From Eubacterium sp. (lineage in GTDB: Bacteria > Bacillota > Clostridia > Lachnospirales > Lachnospiraceae), in the NCBI GenBank assembly GCA_017965495.1, contig JAGCPW010000010.1:1-53152 (forward strand): 53,152 nucleotides of DNA, in the 5' to 3' direction. The position numbers were made by a program, and so were the translations under genes. The notes below the pieces were generated by a model. It was given only the letters and a program-made list of their open reading frames with translations. It had not been told where the DNA came from and searched no databases. Shown in pieces: positions 1 to 9,685 of this stretch (its first letter is position 1; every line of letters begins with the position of its first letter).

Positions 1-441
1 TACAACATTTGCTTCTCGTATCTCATCTTCTTTATCTAGAAGTCTGTGGATTCCACTTACACCCACGTCAAAGATTCTATTTACTTTTGCTCCGAGAAAC
101 TCTGCTGTCTGCGCTGCCTCTTCTGCCACTTTGATATCTGCAGTGCCAGCTGTCACTATCGCTATATTTCCGATTAGTTCTTTTTCTTTTTCAACTTTTA
201 GAATTCTAGAAGTTTCGTCATACTCCACTTCTGGAATTACTTCTTTTACTAAATCATACTGATGAACGCTTGCTCTAGTTCCAAGCACTTGTCCATTTTG
301 CTCGTAAAGTCTTCTAAAGATTTTTACTAAGTGCTCGTCTTCTTTGCCCTCACAGAAAACTACCTCCGCCACATTTTGACGAAGTTCCCTATCAGTATCT
401 ATTTTTGCAAAATGCATTTCATCGTATGATTTTGAAGACAT
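1..441 (-). CDS. larB: LarB, nickel-pincer cofactor carboxylase/hydrolase (partial)
   Basis: First 147 residues of LarB; the reading frame runs open off the left edge, so roughly the last 100 residues of a ~250-residue family are missing. LarB carboxylates and hydrolyses nicotinic acid adenine dinucleotide, the first step to the nickel-pincer nucleotide used by lactate racemase and related enzymes. Visible hallmarks are an N-terminal FAKIDTDRELRQ block (res 11-22), GKEDE and VLGTRAS, then the PurE-like fold with TAGTAD (97-102), VAEEAA, and DVGVSGIHRLL (125-135). ATG at 441 follows an AGAGGA site lying inside the end of the upstream small membrane gene, whose stop is one base before the start, so the two are translationally linked. 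Family certain from motifs; larC/larE are not visible here. Confidence 0.93.
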   Translation of the reverse strand, partial: MSSKSYDEMHFAKIDTDRELRQNVAEVVFCEGKEDEHLVKIFRRLYEQNGQVLGTRASVHQYDLVKEVIPEVEYDETSRILKVEKEKELIGNIAIVTAGTADIKVAEEAAQTAEFLGAKVNRIFDVGVSGIHRLLDKEDEIREANVV

Positions 442-442
442 T

Positions 443-766
443 CTAATCCTCTGTTTCTTCTTTAACTATTTTTCTAAGAACACCCTTTGGATCTTTGATT
501 AGCAAAATGATTAACCAGATGATTAATCCTAGTGCTACTACCGATAGGCCAAGGAATGAATCGTTTAACATATCCTTTGCCGCAGGCTCAAAATATTTTG
601 CACCCAGTTCTCTATATTCCATAATGGCATCTGCTAGCCACATGATGGATGCACCCCAATACATAAGAGTCAAAATTCCAACGTATAGTTTTCTGCTCTT
701 AGGCGCGCCCACATACCAAATGATTGTGCATGTGATGGCTGCAAATACTGCAATTAATAAAGTCAT
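443..766 (-). CDS. small three-helix membrane protein upstream of larB
   Basis: 107 residues with three likely membrane helices (about 1-19, 27-49 and 71-91) and a charged C-terminal tail (KDPKGVLRKIVKEETED). No catalytic motif recognised. Eight bases separate it from the 124-residue membrane protein upstream, and it ends one base before the larB start, so the three form a tight unit. That arrangement suggests a shared role with nickel-pincer cofactor formation or nickel supply, but nothing in the sequence itself proves it; no cluster of His/Cys/Asp typical of nickel permeases is seen. Function unknown. Confidence 0.75.
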   Translation of the reverse strand: MTLLIAVFAAITCTIIWYVGAPKSRKLYVGILTLMYWGASIMWLADAIMEYRELGAKYFEPAAKDMLNDSFLGLSVVALGLIIWLIILLIKDPKGVLRKIVKEETED

Positions 767-774
767 ACTTCCTC

Positions 775-1149
775 CTAGCTCTCAGTCACTTCTTTGGCAG
801 CTTTTTTCTCTGCAAAATGAACTACCACTAACATTCCAATCCAAACAACTAAAATAAGTGCTGCCATTAGAACACCTGTAGTTGCCATCTCTGTAAACAT
901 TTCTGCTCTGTTCTTTGGATTAACTGCATTTGTTAAGAATGGGAAGAAAGGAACAACCTCTCCGTGCCAAACATGCTCAAATGCTAGAAGAATAGCGCCA
1001 AACGCTGACATCTTAGTAAGCCATCCTAACTTAGTAGAAAAAGGAATCTTTCCTTCTTTAGTTTCGTGTTTCTTTTCATTGTTCTTAGCAACTTTCTTGC
1101 TAACTCCTGCTATCACTGCTTCTGCAGTTGGTACTAAAAAACAAGCCAT
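775..1149 (-). CDS. conserved MACFLVP-type small membrane protein
   Basis: 124 residues beginning MACFLVPTAEAV. A lysine-rich loop (18-34) precedes a segment KIPFSTKLGWL, a hydrophobic stretch ending in FEHVWHGEVVPFFPFLT (57-73) and a strong C-terminal helix (about 90-112). I recall similar MACFLVP-starting proteins in other anaerobes, always of unknown function. H59 and H62, plus C3, are candidate metal or cofactor ligands (inference only). Start is supported by AGGAGA seven bases before the ATG, and a TATAAT at 1170-1175 gives the trio with the next small membrane gene and larB a plausible own promoter. Confidence 0.78.
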   Translation of the reverse strand: MACFLVPTAEAVIAGVSKKVAKNNEKKHETKEGKIPFSTKLGWLTKMSAFGAILLAFEHVWHGEVVPFFPFLTNAVNPKNRAEMFTEMATTGVLMAALILVVWIGMLVVVHFAEKKAAKEVTES

Positions 1150-1169
1150 AATAATTCTCCTTTATATTT

Positions 1170-1175
1170 ATTATA
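1170..1175 (-). promoter_or_regulatory. -10 element (TATAAT) before the membrane-pair/larB genes
   Basis: TATAAT on the minus strand, about 20 bases upstream of the 775-1149 start codon, in the 52-base gap after the SGNH-like gene. No convincing -35 at 17 bases, so only a weak promoter call. Confidence 0.35.
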
Positions 1176-1201
1176 AAATCCGAATTGTTTTTTGTGCTTT
1201 A

Positions 1202-1975
1202 TTATTTGTATTTCAATTCGTCTGATTTTTCTTTGATTCTCTTAGCAACTTCCTTAGTAGTGGAAATCTGCCAGTGTGCTCCATCTCCTGGATTTGCTTC
1301 TTTGCTAAGCTTACCGTTCTCATCTTCCATTATATCTCTAATGTCTAGATAGTCTACTCCGTCAGTTTTGTCGCAGTATTCTTTTAGCTTCTCGTTGTAG
1401 TTTCTAATCTGCGCATTTGTTCCGTATCCATCTAGTCCATCTTTAGCTACTGGAGGAAGTGAACAGATAACTGCTTTTAGATTTGGACTAACACCTTTGA
1501 TGTCTTTAATCATTGTGTCGAAATGCTTAACTGTAATCTGTGGTGTGTCGTTTTCTGTCTCATTCATTCCAACGAGGAAGAATAACTGATCTGGTTTGTA
1601 AAGTGCTACTCTCTCTTCAGCTGAAATTGAATTACCCTGATAGTTTATGTATTTATCATTAATCAATGCTCCAGTAAGCACACCTATTTTATATACGTAA
1701 AGAGTTTTCTTAGGTAGTAGGTCTTTGCAGTAGTTTTCAAAATCTTCTACATAGCATTCACCCATAATTGCTACCTTAGGTTCCTTCACCTTTTTGGTAG
1801 TAGTCTCTTTGGTGGTTGGTGCCTTTGTGGTTTTTACTGTAGTAGTCTGTGCGCTGTCATCTTTGGTAGCGCAAGATCTAATTCCCACAATAATTGCAAT
1901 AACTACTAGCACCGCAAAAATTCCTAAAACTATTCTTTGAAACATCACTTTTTTTGCTCTGTCTTCTCTGTCCAT
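1202..1975 (-). CDS. membrane-anchored SGNH-hydrolase-like protein with Cys in the nucleophile position
   Basis: 257 residues: a short cytoplasmic N-terminus, one membrane anchor (about 13-32), a Thr/Lys-rich stalk (42-65) and an extracellular SGNH-like domain (66-257). Block I, normally GDS with the nucleophile Ser, reads GEC at 72-74. Block III is GMNE (136-139) and block V is DGAH (231-234), giving the expected Asp-x-x-His. Related proteins in clostridia are annotated as SGNH/GDSL hydrolases or DUF459-like and probably act on wall glycans or acyl groups. Cys74 may serve as nucleophile, or the enzyme may be inactive. It lies 43 bases downstream of uvrA, with a TATACT-like box in the gap, so it may be transcribed separately. 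Confidence 0.75.
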   Translation of the reverse strand: MDREDRAKKVMFQRIVLGIFAVLVVIAIIVGIRSCATKDDSAQTTTVKTTKAPTTKETTTKKVKEPKVAIMGECYVEDFENYCKDLLPKKTLYVYKIGVLTGALINDKYINYQGNSISAEERVALYKPDQLFFLVGMNETENDTPQITVKHFDTMIKDIKGVSPNLKAVICSLPPVAKDGLDGYGTNAQIRNYNEKLKEYCDKTDGVDYLDIRDIMEDENGKLSKEANPGDGAHWQISTTKEVAKRIKEKSDELKYK

Positions 1976-2018
1976 TTTACTTCTCTCTTCTTTCTTATTT
2001 CTTCTATATTAGTATACT

Positions 2019-4901
2019 TTATTTTTTAAGTTCTTTCCTTATATATTTTGCTGTGTAACTTGTTTTGTGTTTAGCTACTTCTTCAGGTGTTCCACTAACC
2101 ACAACAGTTCCACCTCGGTCTCCACCATCAGGTCCCATATCGATAATGTAATCGGCCACTTTTATTACATCCAAGTTGTGCTCGATTACTACCACAGTGT
2201 TTCCACCTTCCACTAGTTTGTGCAAAATCTTAACGAGCTTATGCACATCTGAGAAATGAAGTCCTGTAGTAGGCTCATCCAAAATGTAGATTGTTCTACC
2301 TGTACTTCTCTTAGAAAGTTCTGTGGCAAGTTTAATACGCTGCGCTTCACCGCCCGACAAAGTAGTAGATGGCTGACCAAGTTTAATATAGCCAAGTCCC
2401 ACATCATACAAAGTCTTAACCTTCGAATAAATCTTAGGAACATTTTGGAAAAACTTCATAGCCTCTTCCACTGTCATCTCTAGTACTTCGTATATATTCT
2501 TACCCTTGTATTTAACTTCAAGAGTTTCTCTGTTGTATCGTTTTCCGCCACAAACTTCACAAGGAACATAAACATCAGGAAGGAAGTGCATCTCTACTTT
2601 CAAAATTCCATCACCTGAACATGCTTCGCATCGTCCGCCTTTTACGTTAAAGCTGAATCGTCCTTTTTTGTAGCCGCGCTCTTTCGCATCCTTGGTGGCA
2701 GCAAATAGGTCACGGATTTGATCAAACATTCCAGTATATGTGGCAGGGTTAGAACGAGGAGTTCTTCCAATAGGCGACTGATCGATATTGATAATCTTAT
2801 CAAGCGCCTCTTCTCCTTCTATACCTTTGTGCTTGCCAGGTCTTGTCTGCGCGCGGTTTAAGTCTCTTGCCAGTCTCTTATATAAAATCTCATTGACTAG
2901 TGAACTCTTTCCAGAACCAGACACTCCAGTTACACAAGTAAATACTCCAAGTGGAATGTCCACATCTATTTCTTTTAAGTTATTTTCTTGAGCTCCTTTT
3001 ACTGTGACAAAACCAGTAGGCTTACGTCTGCTCTTAGGAATCTTAATCTTCTTCTCGCCACTCAAGTACTGTCCAGTGAGTGACTTTGGATTAGCAATAA
3101 TGTCTTCCACTTTTCCTTCAGCCACCACCTTACCACCGTGTAGTCCAGCACGTGGTCCAATATCTATGATGTGGTCTGCTGCTCGCATAGTCTCCTCATC
3201 GTGTTCCACCACTATCAATGTATTTCCAATATCTTTTAGTTTCTTTAAAGTCTTTAGAAGTTTCGCATTATCATTTTGGTGAAGACCAATACTTGGCTCA
3301 TCCATAATATATGCAACACCCACCAAACCTGAACCTATCTGTGTAGCAAGTCTAATTCTTTGTGCCTCTCCACCAGACAAAGTTCCTGTGGCACGTGAAA
3401 GTGTAAGGTACTCAAGTCCCACGTCTTGCAAGAACTGAAGTCTACCCTTTACTTCTTTAATAATCTCAGCGCCAATCTTTTTCTGAGTGCTATTTAGTTT
3501 TGTTCTATCAATATAATCAATTCCATCTCTAACTGGTAGCTCTGTGAATTCAAAAATATTTTTATCACCCACAGTCACCGCCAAAGATTCTTTCTTAAGT
3601 CTTTGACCCTGACACACTGGACAAGGGGTAACGCTCATGTACTCTTCGTACGCAAGCTTCATTCTAGTATTCCACGCTTCTCTGTACCTTCTCTTTGTAG
3701 TCTCGATTAATCCCTCGAAAGCGAAGCGATACATACCAGAGCCACGACGCGATGTATATTCCACGTCAAACTCTTCGCCCTTTGTACCATAGATAATAAT
3801 GTCTTGTATTTTCTTTGGATACTCTTCAAATGGAGTGTCCAAGTCAAAACCATACTTCTCAGCCAAGCCTACTAGCACTTGGTGATTGTAACTTCCTTTG
3901 TTCTTGGCATTTTGCCAGCCCATAACTTGAAGTGCACCCTCATTGATGCTAAGACTTCTATCTGGAATCATTAAGTCTAAATCAAACTCTTGCTTGAAAC
4001 CTAGACCAGAACACTCTGGGCATGCGCCAAATGGATTGTTAAATGAGAAACTTCTTGGCTGAATTTCATCAATACTAATTCCACAATCCATACAAGCGAA
4101 GTTTTGAGAATACATCGTTCTGTTTTCATTGTCATTTGTATTAGTAAGAGCCTTCTTCTTGTCTTCCGTCTTTTTAGTTTTAGTAATCTTTTCAATTACC
4201 ACTAGACCCTTAGCAAGTTTAAGAGCAGTCTCTACAGAATCTGTAAGACGCTGCTTTATACCATCTCTAATACTTAATCTATCAATTACTATATCTATAT
4301 TGTTCTTTATGTTTTTATCAAGTGTGATGTCATCTTCTAGCATCAACACTTCACCGTTCACTACGGCTCTTACATAGCCAGCTTTCTTTGCGCTGTCTAA
4401 TACCTTCTCATGGCGACCTTTCTTTCCACGAACGACAGGAGCAAGCACCATAAACTTTGTGCCTTCTTCCATCTTAAGAATCTGATCTATTATTTCATCT
4501 ATTGTTTGCTTTTTGATTTCTTTGCCGCAGTTTGGGCAATGTGGAATTCCGATACGCGCATACAAAAGACGGAGATAATCATAAATCTCTGTCACTGTTC
4601 CCACTGTAGATCTTGGGTTTTTGTTTGTAGATTTTTGGTCGATAGAAATGGCAGGTGGAAGTCCCTCGATACTTTCTACCGATGGCTTTTCCATTTGACC
4701 AAGGAACTGTCTGGCATACGAAGAAAGAGACTCCATGTAACGTCTCTGACCTTCAGCATAAACCGTATCAAAAGCAAGCGAAGATTTTCCAGAACCAGAT
4801 AGCCCTGTCACTACTGTAAACTTATCACGAGGAATGTTTACATTAATCTTCTTGAGGTTATGCTCTTTTGCTCCTTTGATTTTTATGTACTTACTTGCCA
4901 T
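2019..4901 (-). CDS. uvrA: UvrA, excinuclease ABC subunit A
   Basis: 960 residues, usual UvrA size. Damage-recognition ATPase of nucleotide excision repair; forms UvrA2 and loads UvrB. First Walker A is GLSGSGKSS (33-41), with the [17 protein letters not shown] block after it; a zinc finger of CPNCGK/CMDCG type and the CPECSGLG and CPVCQGQRL cysteine motifs follow; LSGGEAQRI signatures occur in both ABC halves; the second Walker A is GVSGSGKSS near residue 650. The start is two bases after the uvrB stop, so uvrB-uvrA are one transcription unit. No anomalies seen. Confidence 0.98.
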   Translation of the reverse strand: MASKYIKIKGAKEHNLKKINVNIPRDKFTVVTGLSGSGKSSLAFDTVYAEGQRRYMESLSSYARQFLGQMEKPSVESIEGLPPAISIDQKSTNKNPRSTVGTVTEIYDYLRLLYARIGIPHCPNCGKEIKKQTIDEIIDQILKMEEGTKFMVLAPVVRGKKGRHEKVLDSAKKAGYVRAVVNGEVLMLEDDITLDKNIKNNIDIVIDRLSIRDGIKQRLTDSVETALKLAKGLVVIEKITKTKKTEDKKKALTNTNDNENRTMYSQNFACMDCGISIDEIQPRSFSFNNPFGACPECSGLGFKQEFDLDLMIPDRSLSINEGALQVMGWQNAKNKGSYNHQVLVGLAEKYGFDLDTPFEEYPKKIQDIIIYGTKGEEFDVEYTSRRGSGMYRFAFEGLIETTKRRYREAWNTRMKLAYEEYMSVTPCPVCQGQRLKKESLAVTVGDKNIFEFTELPVRDGIDYIDRTKLNSTQKKIGAEIIKEVKGRLQFLQDVGLEYLTLSRATGTLSGGEAQRIRLATQIGSGLVGVAYIMDEPSIGLHQNDNAKLLKTLKKLKDIGNTLIVVEHDEETMRAADHIIDIGPRAGLHGGKVVAEGKVEDIIANPKSLTGQYLSGEKKIKIPKSRRKPTGFVTVKGAQENNLKEIDVDIPLGVFTCVTGVSGSGKSSLVNEILYKRLARDLNRAQTRPGKHKGIEGEEALDKIINIDQSPIGRTPRSNPATYTGMFDQIRDLFAATKDAKERGYKKGRFSFNVKGGRCEACSGDGILKVEMHFLPDVYVPCEVCGGKRYNRETLEVKYKGKNIYEVLEMTVEEAMKFFQNVPKIYSKVKTLYDVGLGYIKLGQPSTTLSGGEAQRIKLATELSKRSTGRTIYILDEPTTGLHFSDVHKLVKILHKLVEGGNTVVVIEHNLDVIKVADYIIDMGPDGGDRGGTVVVSGTPEEVAKHKTSYTAKYIRKELKK

Positions 4902-4903
4902 AT

Positions 4904-6886
4904 CTAATCCATCTTCTCCAACTCTGTTTTTAGAGTGGTTAGTCTATCTCTCATCTCAATAGCAGTCTCGAAATCTAAATCTGCTGCTGCTTGATCCATT
5001 CTTCTCTTAACTTTGTTAATTAGTTCTTCTATCTCTTTTCTATCCATTGACTCTGGGTCTTTTTCTATTTCATTTATCTGCTTATCAACTTGCTTAGAAA
5101 TACTAATCAAATCACGTACTTCTTTTTGGATAGTTTCAGGTGTAATGCCGTGCTCTTCGTTGTACTTCATCTGAAGCTCGCGTCTTCTGTTTGTCTCATC
5201 TATCGCGTTTTTCATAGAATCTGTGATTTCATCTGCATACATTATAACATGACCTTCTGAGTTTCTAGCAGCACGTCCCACAGTCTGAATGAGTGATGTC
5301 TCTGAACGAAGAAATCCTTCTTTGTCGGCGTCAAGTATTGCAACAAGTGAAATTTCTGGAATATCAAGTCCCTCTCTAAGAAGGTTAATTCCAACCAAAA
5401 CATCAAACACATCTAGTCGCATATCTCTAACGATCTCTGTACGCTCTAGTGTGTCTATATCTGAGTGAAGGTATCTAACTCTCACTCCTACTTCTTTCAT
5501 ATAGTCCGTCAAATCTTCAGCCATCTTCTTAGTAAGTGTGGTAACTAGTACTTTGTTGCCCTTTTCAGTCTCGCGATTGATTGCTGCTATCAAGTGGTCT
5601 ATCTGACCCTCAATAGGATGAACTTCTATTTCTGGATCTAAAAGTCCAGTAGGTCTTAAGATTTGCTCTGCTCTATCTAATTCGTGTTCTGCCTCATACT
5701 CACCTGGAGTGGCTGAGACAAACATCATTTGGTCTATCATACTCTCGAACTCTTCAAACTTTAGAGGTCTATTGTCCTTGGCTGATGGAAGTCTAAATCC
5801 ATACTCTACCAAGTTGCTCTTTCTTGCTTGGTCACCATTGTACATTCCTCTGATTTGTGGAATAGTCATATGTGACTCATCAATGATAATCAAAAAGTCA
5901 TCGCCAAAGTATTCGATTAATGTATGAGGTGTGGCTCCAGCTGGAAGCCCAGCCATATGTCTTGAGTAGTTTTCCACTCCTGTACAAAAACCAGTTTCCT
6001 TTAGCATCTCTATATCAAAGTTGGTGCGCTCTGCAATACGCTGCGCCTCAATTAACTTATCTTCCGATTTAAAATATTCAACCTGCTCTTTTAGCTCTTC
6101 TTGGATAGCCTTAATAGCACGCTCAAGTTTATCAGGTGCAGTCACATAGTGTGAGTTAGGGAAAATAGCAGCGTGTTCAAGTTCTCTTTTAACCTCACCA
6201 GTTAAAACATCAAACTCCACTATTCTATCTATCTCATCATCAAAGTATTCTACCCTAATGGCACTATCGCCATATGATGCAGGATAGATTTCTAGATTCT
6301 CGCCTCTCACTCTAAAAGTACCACGAGTGAAATCCATATCATTTCTATCGTACTGAATCTCAACTAGTTTTCTAATGGCATCTCCTCTGTCGTAAACCAT
6401 TCCTGGGCGAAGAGATAAAACCATGTTCTTATAATCTATTGGATCTCCCAAACCATAAATACATGAAACTGACGCTATGATAATTACATCTTTTCTCTCC
6501 ATCAAAGCCATAGTGGCTGAGTGACGAAGTTTATCAATCTCATCATTTATGGATGAGTCTTTTTCTATATAAGTATCCGTACTTGGAACGTACGCCTCTG
6601 GCTGATAGTAATCGTAGTATGAAACAAAGTACTCAACAGCATTTTCAGGGAAGAACTCTTTAAACTCTCCGTAAAGCTGCGCCGCCAAAGTTTTGTTATG
6701 TGCAATAATTAGTGTTGGCTTTTTTATTTGCTCAATGACATTAGCCATAGTAAATGTCTTACCTGAGCCAGTTACACCAAGTAATGTTTGGAATTGTTCA
6801 CCCTTCTTAAAGCCATCGACTAACTTTTCGATAGCTTCAGGCTGATCACCTGTAGGTTTAAATTTTGAGTGAAGTTTAAATTCCAT
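4904..6886 (-). CDS. uvrB: UvrB, excinuclease ABC subunit B
   Basis: 660 residues from the chosen ATG at 6886. The frame could begin four codons upstream at a TTG, but the AGGA site lies immediately before that TTG, so the ATG is the better start (its spacing of about 13 bases is long). Helicase motifs are clear: Walker A GVTGSGKT, the beta-hairpin tyrosines of [16 protein letters not shown], and the SATPGE motif III, followed by the C-terminal UVR domain that contacts UvrC. Works with UvrA and UvrC in excision repair. Gap to the antiporter gene upstream is 33 bases without an obvious terminator. Confidence 0.98.
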   Translation of the reverse strand: MEFKLHSKFKPTGDQPEAIEKLVDGFKKGEQFQTLLGVTGSGKTFTMANVIEQIKKPTLIIAHNKTLAAQLYGEFKEFFPENAVEYFVSYYDYYQPEAYVPSTDTYIEKDSSINDEIDKLRHSATMALMERKDVIIIASVSCIYGLGDPIDYKNMVLSLRPGMVYDRGDAIRKLVEIQYDRNDMDFTRGTFRVRGENLEIYPASYGDSAIRVEYFDDEIDRIVEFDVLTGEVKRELEHAAIFPNSHYVTAPDKLERAIKAIQEELKEQVEYFKSEDKLIEAQRIAERTNFDIEMLKETGFCTGVENYSRHMAGLPAGATPHTLIEYFGDDFLIIIDESHMTIPQIRGMYNGDQARKSNLVEYGFRLPSAKDNRPLKFEEFESMIDQMMFVSATPGEYEAEHELDRAEQILRPTGLLDPEIEVHPIEGQIDHLIAAINRETEKGNKVLVTTLTKKMAEDLTDYMKEVGVRVRYLHSDIDTLERTEIVRDMRLDVFDVLVGINLLREGLDIPEISLVAILDADKEGFLRSETSLIQTVGRAARNSEGHVIMYADEITDSMKNAIDETNRRRELQMKYNEEHGITPETIQKEVRDLISISKQVDKQINEIEKDPESMDRKEIEELINKVKRRMDQAAADLDFETAIEMRDRLTTLKTELEKMD

Positions 6887-6919
6887 ACTTATTAACAATT
6901 CCTAAATATTTTTGAATAG

Positions 6920-8134
6920 TTATTTACTATTTTCTGGTTTTATTTCACCAATTCTTACTAACATAATCTTAGTAACGATTGGTCCTATTAGTTCGTATAT
7001 AATAGTTCCACAAACTACTACTGCCGTTATTTGATTAGCATACTCTGGAACCACTGATGCACACATCATCGCAAGTCCGATAGCTACACCGGCCTGCGGT
7101 ATTAGTCCAATGCCAAGGTATTTCCTAACATTTTCATTAGCGTGACAAATCCTTGCACCAAGGTTTGCTCCCACTAGTTTACCAATCACACGAACTACTA
7201 TATAAACAACACCTATCACTCCTATTGTTGGAAGCACTGATATATCCATACCTGCTCCCGTCACAAAGAAGAAAAGCATAAATATAGGTGGTGTCATTCT
7301 ATCCATCTGTTCAAAGACAGGTCCCCATCTGCTAGATGTGTTAACCACTGTCATACTCATTGCCATACAAGCAAGTAGTGGTGAGAAGTTAAGACCTGGT
7401 ATATGTGAAACACTGACTGTCAAAGCTACCATACTGATAGTAATCGCAAGTCTGTTTCCTCTTCCTGTAAAGTAGTGAATGAGTGTGGTAAAGATAAGTC
7501 CCATCACTACGCCAAACAAAATGGCTCCAAATATCTCTTTGATAGGTTCAACTACTGTCATCCAAGAAAAATGCCCAGTGAATGTTTTAGCTAAAGCCAC
7601 GCAAACACCATAAGACATAAGTGCTGTGGCATCGTCTATTGCCACCACCGGAATCAAGTTCTTAGAAACTGGACCCTTAGCCTTGTACTGCTTAGCAACT
7701 AGGATAGTGGCTGCTGGATCTGTAGCTGCTGCTATCGCACCCATAATAAGTGCAAGTTGAATATTTCCTGTCACTATATAAATTCCAATTGCTACTAGTA
7801 TAGTCGCGCCAAGTGATTCGAGGCATGCGATAACAATCGGAGTCTTTCCAAGTTTTTTAATGTACTTGAATTCAAACTCAGTACCAATTGAAAACGCAAT
7901 GAATCCTGTGGCCAAATCTTTAATCACATCAAACTTAGTAACCATCTCGTGAGCCACGTCTTTTCCAAAGAAGTGTTCCATCTGATGTGTGCCACACAAA
8001 ATTCCTGCTAACAAACCTATTAAAATGTATCCTGTTACATTTGGTAGTTTAAACTGCTTAACAATCTTTCCAGCAATCAAGCACAAGAATAAACCGACGC
8101 AAATGTAAATCAAAAATATATATTTACTCTCCAT
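6920..8134 (-). CDS. CPA2-type cation:proton antiporter
   Basis: 404 residues, almost wholly membrane-embedded with about 12 helices and no C-terminal RCK/TrkA domain. The CPA core is clear: ATDPAAT at 137-143 and VAIDDATALMS with the paired acidic residues Asp167-Asp168, the ion-binding pair of electrogenic exchangers. Likely exchanges Na+ or K+ for H+ (Kef/NapA-like); the ion cannot be told from sequence. It follows the PII-like gene by 10 bases, which suggests that regulation is supplied in trans by that small protein rather than by a fused nucleotide-binding domain. Confidence 0.88.
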   Translation of the reverse strand: MESKYIFLIYICVGLFLCLIAGKIVKQFKLPNVTGYILIGLLAGILCGTHQMEHFFGKDVAHEMVTKFDVIKDLATGFIAFSIGTEFEFKYIKKLGKTPIVIACLESLGATILVAIGIYIVTGNIQLALIMGAIAAATDPAATILVAKQYKAKGPVSKNLIPVVAIDDATALMSYGVCVALAKTFTGHFSWMTVVEPIKEIFGAILFGVVMGLIFTTLIHYFTGRGNRLAITISMVALTVSVSHIPGLNFSPLLACMAMSMTVVNTSSRWGPVFEQMDRMTPPIFMLFFFVTGAGMDISVLPTIGVIGVVYIVVRVIGKLVGANLGARICHANENVRKYLGIGLIPQAGVAIGLAMMCASVVPEYANQITAVVVCGTIIYELIGPIVTKIMLVRIGEIKPENSK

Positions 8135-8144
8135 AAGTCACTCT

Positions 8145-8507
8145 CTATTCGGTTATACTTTCTTGTTCTCCTAATCCTTCGGCAAAATCAATAGGCATAG
8201 TAAACATTACCGCAGTTCCCGACTGGCTAATATCTCCTATTACCTCATTTATCTTTTGTCTAACTGGCTGTATCTGCTCATCTTCCAAAACAAACATAAG
8301 CATCTTACATTCCTCGTTGTACTCAAAGTTCTTAACGCGTCTAAACAATCCACCCATAATGATAGAATCGTCTGACCACGCATTAAGTCCAGCTGTCATA
8401 CTCTTTGCATCAATGATTGTTCCATGCTTTACGCCAATCTCACCCAGTTCATCATTGAGTTCGCTAATAAGTTCTGTCTGTTTTAGAATTAATGTCAGTA
8501 ATTTCAT
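8145..8507 (-). CDS. PII-like regulatory protein beside antiporter
   Basis: 120 residues with the alternating beta-alpha-beta pattern of the PII/ferredoxin-like trimeric signalling fold: a hydrophobic strand MKLLTLILK, helix TELISELNDELGEIG, strand with HGTIIDAKSM, then MLMFVLEDEQIQPVRQKINEVIG. The T-loop tyrosine region of classical GlnB is not evident. Such stand-alone PII-like proteins next to transporters usually bind nucleotides and gate the transporter. AGGAGA precedes the ATG by six bases; the gene sits 10 bases after ctp and 10 before the antiporter. The family call is by pattern and context, so moderate. It is not an obvious PstA (the c-di-AMP PII). Confidence 0.6.
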   Translation of the reverse strand: MKLLTLILKQTELISELNDELGEIGVKHGTIIDAKSMTAGLNAWSDDSIIMGGLFRRVKNFEYNEECKMLMFVLEDEQIQPVRQKINEVIGDISQSGTAVMFTMPIDFAEGLGEQESITE

Positions 8508-8517
8508 ATCTCTTCTC

Positions 8518-9681
8518 CTATTTTATTTTCTTCTGCAAAATGCTTTTTGCAGTGTCAAACTGCTTATCTGTCTTTCCGTCGTTTTCCACTTTCACATCTG
8601 GTGTAATACCTTTGCCATTTATATTTCTACCATTTGGTGTGAAGTATTTTCTTATTGTAAGTTTCAAAGCTGAACCATCGTTAAATGGGAATACATTTTG
8701 AACAACACCTTTTCCATAACTTTGAGTTCCCACTACTGTTCCTGCTTTAAAATCTTGAACAGCTCCCGCAAAGATTTCTGATGCACTAGCACTTCCCTCG
8801 TTTTGCAAAACAACCATTGGAAGTTTTAGACATTTAGCATCTGATGTTTCTTCATCTCTATTGCCATTCTTATCTTTAGTAAACACAACCACTCCCGCTG
8901 GCAATATATCATCGAGCATCTGACAAACCACATCGTATGAGCCACCTGGGTTATATCTTAGATCAAAGATTATACCCTTCATCTTTTTCTTCTTTAATTT
9001 TGCCAATTGCTTTTCAAACTGCACTGCCGTGTTATCATCAAACTCTGATATTGCAATGTAGCCTATCTTTTTCTTATTATCTACCATCTTGGATGCCACA
9101 CTTGGAGAGTCTACTGGCTTTCTTATCAATGTAACATTTTTAAACTTTGTAGTTTTAGGATCATATATTTTTACAGTGACTTTAGTGTTTTCCTTACCCT
9201 TAATCTTGGATACTACTTTTTCTAGATCCATTCCTGTCACTTCTTTGCCATCCACTTGAACAATAACATCATCTCTTTTTAGTCCCGCTTTCTTGGCAGG
9301 GCTATTGTCGATAACGCTTGTGATAGATATTATTCCATTCTTATCGTTTTGAGTTACATACGCACCAATTCCCACATATTTGCCAGAGTTTTCTTGCTGC
9401 AACTGTTCATATTCTTTTTGCGTGTAGTACTCAGAGTAAGGATCATCCAATCCTTCAATCAAACCTTTGTATGTTCCTTCTTGCATTTTGCTTTTGTCGA
9501 TTTTGCCGTAGTAATATTCATCCACTACCTTCTCCATCAAAGTAAGTTTCCTAGCTGCTAACTCACTGACAGTAGTTCCTTTCGGCATAGCAAAATAAAT
9601 ACCAGCACCAATACCAATTGCTAGTACTGCTGCTGATAAAATTCCAAGTATAAATCCAGTTTTGAAGTTTTTATTTTTCAT
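8518..9681 (-). CDS. S41 carboxy-terminal processing protease (CtpA/CtpB-like)
   Basis: 387 residues: N-terminal membrane anchor (10-32), PDZ domain (about 100-180, with GIGAYVTQ and SPAKKAGLKRDDVI) and the S41 protease core. The spacing of the catalytic Ser299 (GSASASE), Lys324 (YGKGV) and Gln328 equals that of Bacillus CtpB (25 and 29 residues), so it should be active outside the membrane. It probably trims or regulates wall-associated proteins. It lies four bases downstream of the EnvC-like M23 gene, making that divisome hydrolase, or FtsEX itself, a sensible candidate substrate (inference). Confidence 0.92.
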   Translation of the reverse strand: MKNKNFKTGFILGILSAAVLAIGIGAGIYFAMPKGTTVSELAARKLTLMEKVVDEYYYGKIDKSKMQEGTYKGLIEGLDDPYSEYYTQKEYEQLQQENSGKYVGIGAYVTQNDKNGIISITSVIDNSPAKKAGLKRDDVIVQVDGKEVTGMDLEKVVSKIKGKENTKVTVKIYDPKTTKFKNVTLIRKPVDSPSVASKMVDNKKKIGYIAISEFDDNTAVQFEKQLAKLKKKKMKGIIFDLRYNPGGSYDVVCQMLDDILPAGVVVFTKDKNGNRDEETSDAKCLKLPMVVLQNEGSASASEIFAGAVQDFKAGTVVGTQSYGKGVVQNVFPFNDGSALKLTIRKYFTPNGRNINGKGITPDVKVENDGKTDKQFDTAKSILQKKIK

Positions 9682-9685
9682 TGTT

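Noticed and set aside
495-857. 120-residue frame opposite the small membrane proteins
   Set aside because: Lies antisense to two genes with good Shine-Dalgarno sites, has no own site and no recognisable domain; a shadow of the coding strand.
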